Shown: one piece after another, positions 43,242 to 52,504 of the stretch
Layout of the letters: the number at the start of each line of letters is the position of its first letter
How positions within the stretch are numbered: the stretch's first letter is position 1
Source of the DNA: JAFNAG01 sp963721405
GTDB lineage: Bacteria; Acidobacteriota; UBA6911
Length of the DNA: 64,000 nt
Direction of reading: 5' to 3'
NCBI GenBank assembly: GCA_963721405.1
Contig: CAVRJA010000014.1
Span: 1,488,001 to 1,552,000, forward strand
Notes under the pieces: model-generated
What the model was told of the DNA's origin: nothing
What the model saw: only the letters and a program-made list of their open reading frames with translations
Databases searched by the model: none
Program-made: the position numbers and the translations under genes

Positions 43242-43270
43242 GTGGGTGGGAAAAAGTGGAAAATCGGGGT
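43242..43270 (+). promoter_or_regulatory. Putative MraZ-binding repeats upstream of the response regulator-mraZ pair
   Basis: TGGGA at 43247 and TGGAA at 43257 are spaced 10 bases apart, with a further GGGTA at 43267 and an extra TGGG at 43243. This resembles the 10-bp-phased TGGG(A/G) boxes known upstream of mraZ in many bacteria. The 12-mer GTGGAAAATCGG recurs at 43365-43376, just before the response regulator. The site is about 590 bases upstream of mraZ itself. Confidence 0.5.
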
Positions 43271-43401
43271 AAATAATGCTAAAGGAGGTGACGAAACCTG
43301 CCGATCAGTGGAAACAGCATGGCCCGAGGGCCGGATGCAAAGCGAGAGACACCCCCGGATGAATGTGGAAAATCGGCTCTCTTTGCCGCGGAGGAACTGA
43401 A

Positions 43402-43785
43402 ATGAACATCAACATCCTGGTCGTAGACGACGAACCCTTTCTCCGTGAGCTGTATGTCGAGTTTTTGAGCAGGGTAGGATACGAAGTTGATGCCAAGGCT
43501 TCGGGAGAGGAAGCGCTGGAGGCCGTTTCACATCGTTCCTACGATCTCATGATCCTCGACCTGGTCATGACGGGCATCAACGGGCTGGCGACCTTCCAAC
43601 AGGTGAAATTGATGACTCCGGACGCCAAGGCGGTGCTGGTTTCCGGTTCTGTGGATCAGTTTGAGTCGGAGCTGGAGGAAGCCCGGCGAAACGGCCTGTT
43701 GGGTGTGCTTTCCAAGCCCTTCGCGCTTCAGGATCTTTCAAAACTCGTTGAATCGGCGCTGCAAGGCGAAATGCGAGTCGCCTAG
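43402..43785 (+). CDS. Single-domain response regulator
   Basis: A 127-residue receiver domain with no output domain. Conserved residues are the acidic pair D9/D10, phospho-acceptor Asp53 (MILDLVM), Ser81 and Lys105 (LSKPF). Start ATG at 43402 with GAGGAA 10 bases upstream. It probably relays phosphate to or from an unlinked kinase or acts by protein contact. No kinase lies nearby. It is 54 bases upstream of mraZ on the same strand and shares the possible MraZ boxes. Confidence 0.92.
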   Translation: MNINILVVDDEPFLRELYVEFLSRVGYEVDAKASGEEALEAVSHRSYDLMILDLVMTGINGLATFQQVKLMTPDAKAVLVSGSVDQFESELEEARRNGLLGVLSKPFALQDLSKLVESALQGEMRVA

Positions 43786-43839
43786 CCGGTCGGGAAGGCG
43801 CTTTCGGCCCGCTCCGGGGCCCATGCGCCGGGTTGCAAC

Positions 43840-44292
43840 ATGGCTGAAGGTTTCCTGGACTTTCACGGTTCCTATTATCACACGGTCGACGCCAAGGGCC
43901 GCGTGAGTCTGCCTGCGAAATTCCGCAGCATGATCGGCCAGCGGGTTGTAGTCACGCTCGGTTTTGACCCATGTGTCTGGATTCTTCCCGAATCGAGCTG
44001 GGAATCCTGGCTGAGGAAGGTTCGTTCGATGTCGCAGCTTGATCCCACCGTCCGGAAACTGACCCGGCATATGGTGGGAAACGCGCAGGAATGCGAGATC
44101 GACCGGCTCGGCCGCATCCGCCTGTCGGCGCCCATCCGTGCCTATGCGGGCATCGACAAAGATGTCGTCGTGATGGGCATGATCGATGCCGTCGAGATCT
44201 GGGCCAAGGACCGGTTCGAGCAAAGGCAGGGCTCCGATCTCGAGGCCCTGAACCGCGGCCAGTTGCCGAACTCCTCTCCCGGACTTCCCTGA
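43840..44292 (+). CDS. mraZ: MraZ transcriptional regulator (not followed by rsmH or fts genes)
   Basis: A 150-residue protein with two AbrB/SpoVT-like DNA-binding halves: FHGSYYHTVDAKGRVSLPAKFR and ECEIDRLGRIRLSAPIRAYAG are the DxKGR / DxxGR repeats of MraZ. In most bacteria mraZ heads the dcw cluster (mraZ-rsmH-ftsL-ftsI-mur), which it represses. Here it is preceded by a response regulator and followed by 314 bases without a firm gene and then hrpB on the other strand, so it is an orphan copy or has been moved. The 8-residue N-terminal extension and about 20-residue tail are otherwise ordinary. Confidence 0.93.
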   Translation: MAEGFLDFHGSYYHTVDAKGRVSLPAKFRSMIGQRVVVTLGFDPCVWILPESSWESWLRKVRSMSQLDPTVRKLTRHMVGNAQECEIDRLGRIRLSAPIRAYAGIDKDVVVMGMIDAVEIWAKDRFEQRQGSDLEALNRGQLPNSSPGLP

Positions 44293-44427
44293 TCGTCTCT
44301 CCTCCGCCAAAACGCCGGGCCGCCGGAACGCTCACTCTTTCCATACGCCGACGCTTATGCGCGAAGGGTATCGTCCCGAGCTGTACACCCTCTGCGTTGC
44401 TTTCTGAAAGTCGTCCGCTCGGGCGCG

Positions 44428-44604
44428 CTAGATGTCCATGAACTTTTGCGGGTTGAGATCGATCATGGGGAACCACGTGCTCTTGCAGTGCGCATTGGTC
44501 TGGACATACGAGCCATCCTTTCCGGAATCCTTGACGTCGTGAGCCGGGACAGAACGGTCCTGGGAGGGCATTCCTGAACCCGACTCTGGCAAGCGCCCAG
44601 TCAT
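44428..44604 (-). CDS. Short hypothetical ORF downstream of hrpB
   Basis: A 58-residue frame whose ATG lies 2 bases after the hrpB stop, so it could be translated by coupling. It has no clear ribosome binding site. The C-terminal half (GSYVQTNAHCKSTWFPMID) looks more protein-like than random, but I recognise no family. The rest of the 44293-44606 gap shows nothing. Confidence 0.35.
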   Translation of the reverse strand: MTGRLPESGSGMPSQDRSVPAHDVKDSGKDGSYVQTNAHCKSTWFPMIDLNPQKFMDI

Positions 44605-44606
44605 CT

Positions 44607-47171
44607 CTAGGAAATTATATCGGGCCAGGAGTGTTTGGGATAGCGTCGTTGCAACTGTCGGCGCAGATCGGGGTAGGTGCGTGCCCAAAAGCCGGCCAGG
44701 TCCTGGGTTACCTGGACGAGCCGCCGATTGGGGGCGAGCAGGTGGAGGGTGAGCGGGACCCTGCCCGAGCAGATCGACGGAGTCGATTTCAGGCCGAGAA
44801 AATCCTGGAGAAGCGATTCAATCCAGGGCATCCTGCCCGCTTCGTAATGCACAGGCACTCTCCGCCCGCCGGGCAGTGTGATCCGCTCCGGGGTTTCACG
44901 CTGCAGCAATTCCTTCTGCTTTGGCGACAGGGAGGCCATCAAGGCTTCCGTCAAGGAAGCCTCGGCGAGTTCCGCCAGGCTTCGTCTTCCGGCACAGCAA
45001 TCGGCGCAAGCGGCCGCGACCTGTGCTTCATCGACCTCTCGCAGCCCGGAAGCAGGGAACTCGTGCGCAAGGAGAGCGATCCGGGACTGAAGGGCGGCGA
45101 CGTTCCCGCCATCCCGGAAACAGACCAGGCCGCGTGCCGATGCGTGCTCGAAGAGCATCCGGGTCGCTGCCGCGGACGGCTGCGCGGGCCGGATCGTCTC
45201 CTCGAGCACAAGGTCTTTGAAGAGAGTCTGGTTCGCTTCGTCGACTCGGCCTGCCGTCTCGTTCCATGTAATCTCGATCCGTCTGCTGATCCCGCCGGGG
45301 AAGAGCCCGGCGAGCCATTCGGGCGCCACTGCCGAAGCGAGCCGTATTATAACGCCGCTGCTGTCGCGTGTTCCCCTTCTGCCGGTCCTCTCTTCCGCGT
45401 CGACGGCCACGATCATGGGTGCCAGGCCGACGACGCTTGCCTCGGCCAGTTTCCCGGCGCCCCCTCCCGTGAGCAGGAAATCCCTCGATCCGGTGGCGCG
45501 ACGACGGGCGACCCGGTCGGGGAATGCGGCCAGAGTCGCGATCATGAGGGCTTGATCGGCATCCTGGGGTGCGGCTGTTCGCCGGGTGCGGCCAAGGGCC
45601 CGGGCGAGCTGCCCGGCGGCGCGGTCGACGGCGCTGACGGTACGCGCGTCCAACCCGAGCGCGAGGACCTGGCCCGGTTCGAAACGAGCCTCTTCGGCCT
45701 CGTGGAATCGCTCCAGGAGCTCGAGCAGATCAGAGGGGCCCGTGCTGCCGGCCTTCGCCGTTATTTGGGCTCCCTGCGATGCGGCTCCCGCGCGGCCGAA
45801 ATCGCTGCGGGCGTCCAGACGGATATCGCGTTCTGCGGCCAGCGAGGCCAGCAGGCAGCTCTGCTCCAGCACTCCGCGCCTCTCCCCTTCGACTACGAGG
45901 CGGGCAAGTCGGGGGTGCAGCGGGCAGCGGAGCATCTGCCTGCCGGTTTCCGTCAGCCTTCCGGCCGGCTCGAGGGCGCCCAGCTGAACCAGGAGGTCTT
46001 CGGCAGCCGTGGTCGCGGCTTCCGCAGGCGCCTCGAACCATGCGAAAGAGCGGATATCCCGAATCCCGGCGCCGTGCAGCGTCAAAATCGGCTCGGCCAG
46101 GTCGGCGCGCCTGATTTCCGGCAGGTCGCGCTCCGGCCTGGACTCGAAATCCCTGCGCGTGTAGAGCCGCAGGACCCGGCCGTCACGGGTTCTTCCCGCG
46201 CGCCCCGCCCGCTGGGTCGCTGAGGCCCGGCTCACCTTTGCGAGAGAGAGAATGGGAAATCCGCTCCAGGCCGAGTGTCCGGCCACACGGGCGAGCCCGG
46301 AGTCGATGACCACGGCGATTCCGGGGATCGTCACCGAGGTTTCGGCGACGTTCGTGGCCAGGATCAACTTCCGCCGCTGGGCAGGCTGCACCACCCGGGC
46401 CTGGGCTGCAGCCGGAAGATCACCGTGCAGGGGGAGCACTACCAGACCCGCCTTGGCGGCCAGCGGCTTGAGAGCCTCTGCGGCCTGGCGTATCTCGGAT
46501 GCGCCCGGTAAGAAAACCAGGATGTCGCCGTCGAGATCCTGTCGCAGAAGCCCCGAGACGCGGCCTGCGATTTTTTCATGCAGCGGCTGGTCCCATTCCC
46601 GGTCTTCGTGTTCCAGCATTACTTTGAAGCGGGCGCCCTCGATGGTCAGGACGGGCGCGCCGCCCAGAAAGGACGCGATAGGCGCCGCATCGAGCGTTGC
46701 CGACATGACCACGATCTTCAGGTCTGGACGGTGCTCGGATTGCAGCCTTTGGAGAAAGGCCAGGGCGAGGTCGGTTGCCAGGTGACGCTCGTGGAACTCG
46801 TCGAGAATGACGACGGATACACCCGACAGCAACGGGTCGAGAACGATCCGCCTCGAGAGAATCCCCTCCGTCAGGAAACGAATGCGGGTTCGGGGGCCGG
46901 CCACGTTCTCGAAACGGATCGAAAAACCGACCGTCTCGCCAAGCCGCTCGCCGAATTCAGTCGCCACGCGCACAGCCGCCAGCCGTGCGGCGAGGCGCCT
47001 GGGCTCCAGAATGAGGATATCCCCCTTGTCGGCGAAGCGCGCGTCAAAGAGCGCACGGGGCACCCGCGTGGTTTTCCCTGCGCCGGGGGGAGCACACACG
47101 ACCAGCGCGGGCGACGATTTCAGCGCCGTCACGATTTCCGGCAACGCCGCATCGATTGGTAACGTCTCCAT
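44607..47171 (-). CDS. hrpB: ATP-dependent RNA helicase HrpB
   Basis: An 854-residue DEAH-type helicase of normal HrpB length. Walker A is PPGAGKTT (residues 28-35), the DEAH-box variant is DEFHERH, motif III is MSATLD, and the helicase C-domain has TNVAETSVTIPGI and QRAGRAGR. The HA2-like and HrpB C-terminal domains follow, ending with the family's LYPDLRRQLQRRYPKHSWP-type tail (TYPDLRRQLQRRYPKHSWP). It may remodel RNA or ribosomal complexes; its cellular role is poorly known. It stands apart from mraZ on the opposite strand. Confidence 0.95.
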   Translation of the reverse strand: METLPIDAALPEIVTALKSSPALVVCAPPGAGKTTRVPRALFDARFADKGDILILEPRRLAARLAAVRVATEFGERLGETVGFSIRFENVAGPRTRIRFLTEGILSRRIVLDPLLSGVSVVILDEFHERHLATDLALAFLQRLQSEHRPDLKIVVMSATLDAAPIASFLGGAPVLTIEGARFKVMLEHEDREWDQPLHEKIAGRVSGLLRQDLDGDILVFLPGASEIRQAAEALKPLAAKAGLVVLPLHGDLPAAAQARVVQPAQRRKLILATNVAETSVTIPGIAVVIDSGLARVAGHSAWSGFPILSLAKVSRASATQRAGRAGRTRDGRVLRLYTRRDFESRPERDLPEIRRADLAEPILTLHGAGIRDIRSFAWFEAPAEAATTAAEDLLVQLGALEPAGRLTETGRQMLRCPLHPRLARLVVEGERRGVLEQSCLLASLAAERDIRLDARSDFGRAGAASQGAQITAKAGSTGPSDLLELLERFHEAEEARFEPGQVLALGLDARTVSAVDRAAGQLARALGRTRRTAAPQDADQALMIATLAAFPDRVARRRATGSRDFLLTGGGAGKLAEASVVGLAPMIVAVDAEERTGRRGTRDSSGVIIRLASAVAPEWLAGLFPGGISRRIEITWNETAGRVDEANQTLFKDLVLEETIRPAQPSAAATRMLFEHASARGLVCFRDGGNVAALQSRIALLAHEFPASGLREVDEAQVAAACADCCAGRRSLAELAEASLTEALMASLSPKQKELLQRETPERITLPGGRRVPVHYEAGRMPWIESLLQDFLGLKSTPSICSGRVPLTLHLLAPNRRLVQVTQDLAGFWARTYPDLRRQLQRRYPKHSWPDIIS

Positions 47172-47243
47172 AGAATGGGGGCCGGATCTCCAAAATCCGA
47201 TTTTTCTGGAAATTCTGGGCCCGAGGCCTCCAGGTGCTTTCGC

Positions 47244-47585
47244 CTACTTTGCCGGCTTCTTTGCGGCCTTGCGCAGGGTTCTCCTCAACTCGTGCATCTG
47301 GCGCCTGATCATTTTGAGCTGGGCACGGTCATGGGCTTCCACGGCAGCGTCCCGTTTCACCTTCAGGGCCTTGACTTGCGACTTTATGGCGCCCTTATCG
47401 ATGCTTGCGGCCTTCACCTTGTGACGCGCGTGGGGTTCGATGTTCAGGACCTTGCACAGCACGGCCAGCAGATGTTCCTTGTTCAATTGCGTGTAGCCCG
47501 TCACCGCTTCGTTCTCGATTCCGGCAGCTATTTCCCGGAGCTCTGCGACCGTCATTCCCTTTAGTTGCTCATAAGTGTACGGCAT
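47244..47585 (-). CDS. Small Rho N-terminal/SAP-like domain protein
   Basis: A 113-residue protein with AAGGAG 10 bases before the ATG. The N-terminus (YTYEQLKGMTVAELREIAAGIE) followed by LNKEHLLAVLCKVLNI is the helix-extended-loop-helix of Rho_N/SAP-like nucleic-acid-binding domains. The C-terminal half is a highly basic helix (MRRQMHELRRTLRKAAKK-like). It probably binds RNA or DNA. It lies 72 bases upstream of hrpB on the same strand and may be co-transcribed with it. Confidence 0.75.
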   Translation of the reverse strand: MPYTYEQLKGMTVAELREIAAGIENEAVTGYTQLNKEHLLAVLCKVLNIEPHARHKVKAASIDKGAIKSQVKALKVKRDAAVEAHDRAQLKMIRRQMHELRRTLRKAAKKPAK

Positions 47586-47701
47586 GACCTGGTATCTCCT
47601 TTCCGGGCTCTGGCTGCAGACGCAGAGGCAGTCCGGCGCGCCTGATCGTTATTCTTATAATCAAGAAGCGCCCGAATATCAACTGGTGGGGTGGGACAGC
47701 T

Positions 47702-48931
47702 TCAGTTCTTCAGCCGTCGGATCTTCAGAAGCAGCAGGCCGATCATGCCTAACAGGATCAGGGCGGAGACGGCCATGCCCTTGCGGCGATAGGCGAGGTC
47801 CTGCAAGGCCTTCCATCCGCTCTGCTCGCTGGCGGCGGCGATAACGTCCCCGGCGGAAACCGTCTTTTTAAGGGTCGAGGGGGCGAACCTGTGGACCTGG
47901 ACACGTGCGAGCACCAGTTGGTTGCGGCCTTCCGCGAGCTGATAGATCGGCCCGCTGACCTCCATGCCGGCGCGCTGGGCCCGCTCCAGGACCTGGTCGG
48001 CAGCGGTCAGCCGGGCCTGCAGGTTCGTGATTTCCTGCTTCATCTCGAGTGCTGCCCGGAAGCCCGCGCTTTCCTCCTGATGACAAATCACGCAGGTGGC
48101 CGGCTCCTCCCCGCCGATCATGGCATCGGTGGGGCGCAGGATTTCATGGTTCTGGTGGCAGGTCACGCACGCTGGCCACTTGTTTTCGGCAAACGCCTTG
48201 CGGTGCGGGCTCTGGTTGAACAGGTCCCATTGGGTGACATGGCACTGTCCGCACACATTCGCGACCGCATCCACGCCCGGCGGCGTGGCGCCGTGGTTGC
48301 CGTGACAGCTGTTGCAAGTAGGCGCAGACAGGTCGCGCTGCTTCATCAGAGCTTCGCCGTGGACGCTCTTGGAGTACAACTCCTGTTGATTCGTGGCGAT
48401 GTCATACGGTGAAATCAGTTTTGCATCGCTGTGGCAGCGGCCGCAGGTGGCGGCGACGTTGGTGACATAAACCGGGCTGTTCGGGTCCTTAGGCGCCCGG
48501 ATCCCGTGGGCGCCATGACAGTCGATGCAGGTGGCTACGTTTTGATCCCCTTCCTGGTTCTTTTTCCCATGCACGCTGGTGAGGTATTCGCTGTACTGGT
48601 CAACCCGCGCCTGGGGGTTGTATTTGCGCATGAAATCCGGCCGACTGTGGCACTTCGCGCACAGAAGCCCGATCTGCTTGCGCGCCGGTTTGCCGACGAA
48701 GCCCTGGCGGGCGTTCATGGCCTCCTCGGGCGCGGATTTGGCGGGGTCGCCGCCGTGACAGGCCGTGCAGGTGAGCCCGTTCTGGGAGTGGATGTCCTGC
48801 GCGGAGAGTTTTACGGGCGCCGCCAGGGCATCGCCCATCTCCAGGTGGCACTTGATGCACAAGTCGCCTGCCGCCGCCGGAGGCGCCGGCGCCTGGCCAA
48901 TGAACATAACGAGCAATAGTTGCTGCCACAT
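47702..48931 (-). CDS. Nine-haem membrane-anchored cytochrome c
   Basis: A 409-residue protein with an N-terminal signal/hydrophobic segment and nine CxxCH haem motifs: CIKCH, CTACH, CAKCH, CIDCH, CGRCH, CNSCH, CGQCH, CVTCH, CVICH. After them comes a coiled-coil-like stretch (ITNLQARLTAADQVLERAQRAG) and a single C-terminal membrane helix (VSALILLGMIGLLLLKI). It is the third gene after a Rieske protein and a cytochrome b, so it most likely takes the place of cytochrome c1/f as the electron exit of a quinol oxidase complex. It ends up on the periplasmic face, held by its C-terminal helix. Confidence 0.9.
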   Translation of the reverse strand: MWQQLLLVMFIGQAPAPPAAAGDLCIKCHLEMGDALAAPVKLSAQDIHSQNGLTCTACHGGDPAKSAPEEAMNARQGFVGKPARKQIGLLCAKCHSRPDFMRKYNPQARVDQYSEYLTSVHGKKNQEGDQNVATCIDCHGAHGIRAPKDPNSPVYVTNVAATCGRCHSDAKLISPYDIATNQQELYSKSVHGEALMKQRDLSAPTCNSCHGNHGATPPGVDAVANVCGQCHVTQWDLFNQSPHRKAFAENKWPACVTCHQNHEILRPTDAMIGGEEPATCVICHQEESAGFRAALEMKQEITNLQARLTAADQVLERAQRAGMEVSGPIYQLAEGRNQLVLARVQVHRFAPSTLKKTVSAGDVIAAASEQSGWKALQDLAYRRKGMAVSALILLGMIGLLLLKIRRLKN

Positions 48932-48941
48932 GGGGCTGTCC

Positions 48942-50009
48942 CTAAGTTCGATAAGCGAATGTCGAAAGCACGATGATGTAGGCGATGGCCAGAATCCCGA
49001 TGATGGGCAGCCAGGAGCGCCCCCGGGGCCGTCCGGAAGAGGATACGAACGGCGTCACCAGGAGCAGCAGCCCGAGCAAGCCGAAAAACAGGATGCCGAT
49101 GATCTCCCCGTCCATCCCGAGGATCTTGGAGGGGATGTATTTCAAAGTCTGAAACATGAAGACGAAGTACCACTCGGGTTTGATGCCGGCCGGGGCCGGG
49201 GCGAACGGATCGGCCTTTTCCCCCAGTTCCCACGGGAAAATGGCCGCAAGCACCGCGAGGAGGGTGATTGCCGCCAGCCAGCCGACCAGGTCGCGCAAAA
49301 GGAAGTCGGGAACGAACTTCATCTTGGGTGTGGCTTCGGGATCGACCGACAGAGGGGTGCTCATCCCGTGCTTCTGGACCAGGTAGACGTGGAGGCTTAC
49401 CAGCGCGGTGGCAAAGGCGGGAAGAATGGCGACGTGGAAGCCGAAAAAACGCGTGAGCGTGGCGCCCGTCACCTCGTCGCCGCCGCGCAGAAAACGGAGC
49501 AGAAATGGCCCGATCAGGGGTACGACACCGGCTATGTCCGTGCCGACTTTCGTCGCGAAAAAGGCCAGCTTGTTCCACGGCAGGAGGTATCCGCTGAAGC
49601 CGAACGCGAGCGACAGGAAAAGCAGGAGCGCGCCGGTGACCCAGGTCAATTCCCGGGGGCGGCGGAAGGCGCGCAGAAACAGCGTGCTGAACATGTGCAC
49701 AAATGCGGCGGCGATCATCAGGTTGGCCGACCAGCTGTGAATGGAGCGCACCAGCCAGCCGAACTGAACTTCGGTCATGATGAACTGCACGCTTTCGAAG
49801 GCGTTTTCGGCACTCGGCCGGTAATACAGCAGCAGCATGATCCCGGTGCAGACCTGAACGACAAAAAGGAAGAGGGTCATGCCGCCGAAGTAATACCAGA
49901 TGGTGTGACGGTGCTGCGGCACCGCCTTGTGATCGATCACCTGCTGGACGGCGCGCCACCCCAGCCTCTCTTCCAGCCAATCACCCCACTTCGAAATCCG
50001 CCCGTTCAT
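48942..50009 (-). CDS. Cytochrome b of a bc-type complex
   Basis: A 355-residue eight-helix membrane protein in the fused b6/subunit IV form. It has the two haem-ligand pairs (HSWSANLMIAAAFVH with 13 residues between, HVAILPAFATALVSLH with 14 between) and the quinol-site motif PEWY (GIKPEWYFVFMFQ). It oxidises quinol and passes electrons to the Rieske centre. It lies 4 bases downstream of the Rieske gene and 10 bases upstream of the nine-haem cytochrome. The b6f-like 14-residue spacing in the second pair is notable. Confidence 0.94.
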   Translation of the reverse strand: MNGRISKWGDWLEERLGWRAVQQVIDHKAVPQHRHTIWYYFGGMTLFLFVVQVCTGIMLLLYYRPSAENAFESVQFIMTEVQFGWLVRSIHSWSANLMIAAAFVHMFSTLFLRAFRRPRELTWVTGALLLFLSLAFGFSGYLLPWNKLAFFATKVGTDIAGVVPLIGPFLLRFLRGGDEVTGATLTRFFGFHVAILPAFATALVSLHVYLVQKHGMSTPLSVDPEATPKMKFVPDFLLRDLVGWLAAITLLAVLAAIFPWELGEKADPFAPAPAGIKPEWYFVFMFQTLKYIPSKILGMDGEIIGILFFGLLGLLLLVTPFVSSSGRPRGRSWLPIIGILAIAYIIVLSTFAYRT

Positions 50010-50013
50010 CCCG

Positions 50014-50457
50014 CTACCCCCGCGAAACCACGATCTCGTCGCCGCGCGCGTTTACTTTGAACTCCTCAAGCGGCCGCGGCGGCGGGCCGGAGATGTTCTT
50101 TCCCGTAAGATCGTAGCGGCCGTTGTGGCACGCGCACCAGATCAGCTTCTCGTCCGGGCGGTATTGCACGGTGCAGTCCAGGTGAGTGCAGACCGCGCTG
50201 AATGCCCGGTAATCACCTGCAGGCGTCTGGATCAGAATGCCAGGCTTGTTTCCGAACTTGAATATTTTCCCGGCATTCGGCCTGAGTTCGCTGACCTTGG
50301 CTGCGACTACGCTGGAGGCGGAGGATTCGACGATCCTGGGCGGAATCATAAAACGCATGATGGGGTACAGAATGGCCGCCAATGTGGCCAGTGCCCCCGT
50401 TCCGAGAAGATAGTTCAGGACGTCGCGCCGTGTTGCCGGTTGTTCGGTTGATATCAT
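50014..50457 (-). CDS. Rieske iron-sulfur protein
   Basis: A 147-residue protein. An N-terminal Arg pair and membrane helix (ATRRDVLNYLLGTGALATLAAILY) are typical of Rieske proteins exported by Tat and kept anchored. The 2Fe-2S ligands are CTHLDC and CACHNGRYD, with the conserved Pro-loop PPPRPL following. It is the first gene of the operon Rieske-cytochrome b-cytochrome c and shuttles electrons from quinol to the haem protein. Confidence 0.95.
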   Translation of the reverse strand: MISTEQPATRRDVLNYLLGTGALATLAAILYPIMRFMIPPRIVESSASSVVAAKVSELRPNAGKIFKFGNKPGILIQTPAGDYRAFSAVCTHLDCTVQYRPDEKLIWCACHNGRYDLTGKNISGPPPRPLEEFKVNARGDEIVVSRG

Positions 50458-50585
50458 GATTTAAAGCCCGATCCGCAGAGTCGTTATGGATAGGAAGATA
50501 TCCAATTTGCATTGCCTTGGCAAAGGAAATATCTTTTAGGGAACCCTGTCTGCCCGGCAGGGGAAAAACTACTGCGAAGACATCC

Positions 50586-52232
50586 TCAATTTTCGCCTTT
50601 GCGCGCCGGATGCCTGAGCCGGGTGTAGAAAAGCGAGATGGCGACCGCCATCAGGCCCAGGATCAAAAAGGCGACGACGCGAAATTTCGGATCCAGGTTC
50701 GGAAGGTCGACCAGGAACAGGTACATCACCGTTGCGAGCAGATTCAGCAGTGACATCCACCGGTACTTCACGTTTTTCAGCAACAGGCTGAGCAGGAAAT
50801 AGCCAACTGCGGTCGCCGTCCAGGACAGTGCGATATAGGAACCGGGAACGGCGTGATACAGGGAATAGAGCACCAGGACGAAGGTGATCGCCAGGTAGAC
50901 GTTGCGCAGGCCGTCGGTCCGAAGCGTCAGGCGTTGTTTCTTCCAATTCATGACCCGGGCGCTTGCCAGCGCGACGAGCGCAAAGGCGAAGTTGACCATG
51001 TCCGACAACGGCGAGGTGAGCCAGTACAGAAGCAGAATGCCAAGGTAGATCGTCGCATTCGCGACCACGAGCGTCTTTGACCGGTACCAGAGTGCCATCG
51101 AAACGACCAGGAAGCTCTGCAAGGCCAGCCAGAGGAACGCCTCGGGAACCTCCGCGAACCCATAGATCGCGATGCTCAGCGAAAGAAAGCCGAAGCAGGC
51201 ATATGCAGCCGAGGCAAAATGAGTGTGGGTCCTCAACCACTGTACGACCGAGGCGGCAAGCAGGACCCCGCCGGCGGCCAGGAAGGCGACGGCAAAGCTC
51301 TTCGGAAAGACCGCGAACGCCGCGAGGGCAACGATCGCGGACAGTCCCAGGCAATTGAGGAATACGGCGCCGACCTTGGCGGCATCCAGGTGTGCCTCGT
51401 CGTCAAAGAAGAAGGTCGGCCACGCAAAGATGCCGGCGCAAAGCAACAGGTAAGCCAGGTTGTACCGACTGGACGCAACGGCCCGCAGGGCGTGCCCCGC
51501 AAGCGGATTGCCGACCAGCCACAGCAGGTGGGTGAGGAAGCAGAGGACGATGGTCAGGTTCAGGGTGCGCCACCAGCCACGGCTGAGCGCCAGGGTTACC
51601 GCCAGTGCCGCCACCAGGGCCACGAGCGCCAGCGACACATGCACGCTGTCGGCCAGGAGAGCGGAGACAAGCCCGAGAGTCACCGCCAGGGCCGCCAGCA
51701 CTTGCGACTTTCTCACCAACGCCAGAACCAGCGGCAGGGTTGCGAATGGCAGCAGCAGGACGAATGCCGCGGCGCGATTCTCGATCGGCGGGACTGCCGT
51801 GAAATAGTGAAGCCGCATAGTCGTGTAGTAGGAGAGGAGCAGGCTCGCGCACACGAGCAGGCGGGAGAGATAGCGGAATCCCTTCTCCCATGCGCGGGCG
51901 AGAAGGTACAACCCGATTCCCGCCGAGTAGCCTATCAGCGTGGAAAGCAGGATGTGTCCCTGGTTGAGGGTGTAGGTCATCAGGAAAACTATGCCCAGGA
52001 GAAACACGATGCCGCCCGCCCAGGCGAGACCGAACTCGCCGATACGCAACTCCAGGCCCGTTTCTTCGATCCCTGCCGCGAATCCGGGCCGGGCGTCATC
52101 CTGCAGCGGCCCTGTTTCCGGGCCGGGTGTTGCCAGGCCGGCCTGAGCTTCGAGGCGCGACAATCTCTCCTCGAGGCGATTCAACGTTCGGAGAATGGCC
52201 TCCAGTTCAGGGCCAGAGTTACTCTGCGGCAT
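50586..52232 (-). CDS. DUF2339 multi-pass membrane protein
   Basis: About 548 residues from the ATG at 52232 (MPQSNSGPELEAIL). An N-terminal coiled coil (LRTLNRLEERLSRLEAQAG) is followed by some 16 membrane helices, matching the DUF2339 family of unknown function. The family start pattern fits this ATG and not the ten residues before it. It lies upstream of the Rieske operon on the same strand but 128 bases away, so co-transcription is uncertain. No catalytic residues known. Confidence 0.8.
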   Translation of the reverse strand: MPQSNSGPELEAILRTLNRLEERLSRLEAQAGLATPGPETGPLQDDARPGFAAGIEETGLELRIGEFGLAWAGGIVFLLGIVFLMTYTLNQGHILLSTLIGYSAGIGLYLLARAWEKGFRYLSRLLVCASLLLSYYTTMRLHYFTAVPPIENRAAAFVLLLPFATLPLVLALVRKSQVLAALAVTLGLVSALLADSVHVSLALVALVAALAVTLALSRGWWRTLNLTIVLCFLTHLLWLVGNPLAGHALRAVASSRYNLAYLLLCAGIFAWPTFFFDDEAHLDAAKVGAVFLNCLGLSAIVALAAFAVFPKSFAVAFLAAGGVLLAASVVQWLRTHTHFASAAYACFGFLSLSIAIYGFAEVPEAFLWLALQSFLVVSMALWYRSKTLVVANATIYLGILLLYWLTSPLSDMVNFAFALVALASARVMNWKKQRLTLRTDGLRNVYLAITFVLVLYSLYHAVPGSYIALSWTATAVGYFLLSLLLKNVKYRWMSLLNLLATVMYLFLVDLPNLDPKFRVVAFLILGLMAVAISLFYTRLRHPARKGEN

Positions 52233-52504
52233 AATCCCGCCCCCGGTTTGCAGAAAAAGCAAATGTAAGAACCCGAGTTTTACCTGGAAATCCTTGGGGC
52301 TAGTGTACCGCGCATCGTGCCGGAAAGCCAGTCCCGGATGATTCGCCTGTCGTTAATCGTTGCGCGACGCATCCTTTTTGTCCGATGAAACGCTGAGCCT
52401 GAAAGGCTCACCCAGATTCCGCGAGGATTGAGTTTCACTTCTGATTGCACCTCTTCAGGATCGCCCGCTTGTGCCGCCATCTGCGAATATCGTATGCTGG
52501 ACGA

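Noticed and set aside
44631..46223. 530-residue plus-strand ORF
   Set aside because: It lies fully within hrpB on the other strand and has no recognisable motif.
48811..49980. 389-residue minus-strand ORF overlapping cytochrome b
   Set aside because: Cytochrome b in the other minus frame has all haem ligands and the PEWY motif; this one is a shadow.
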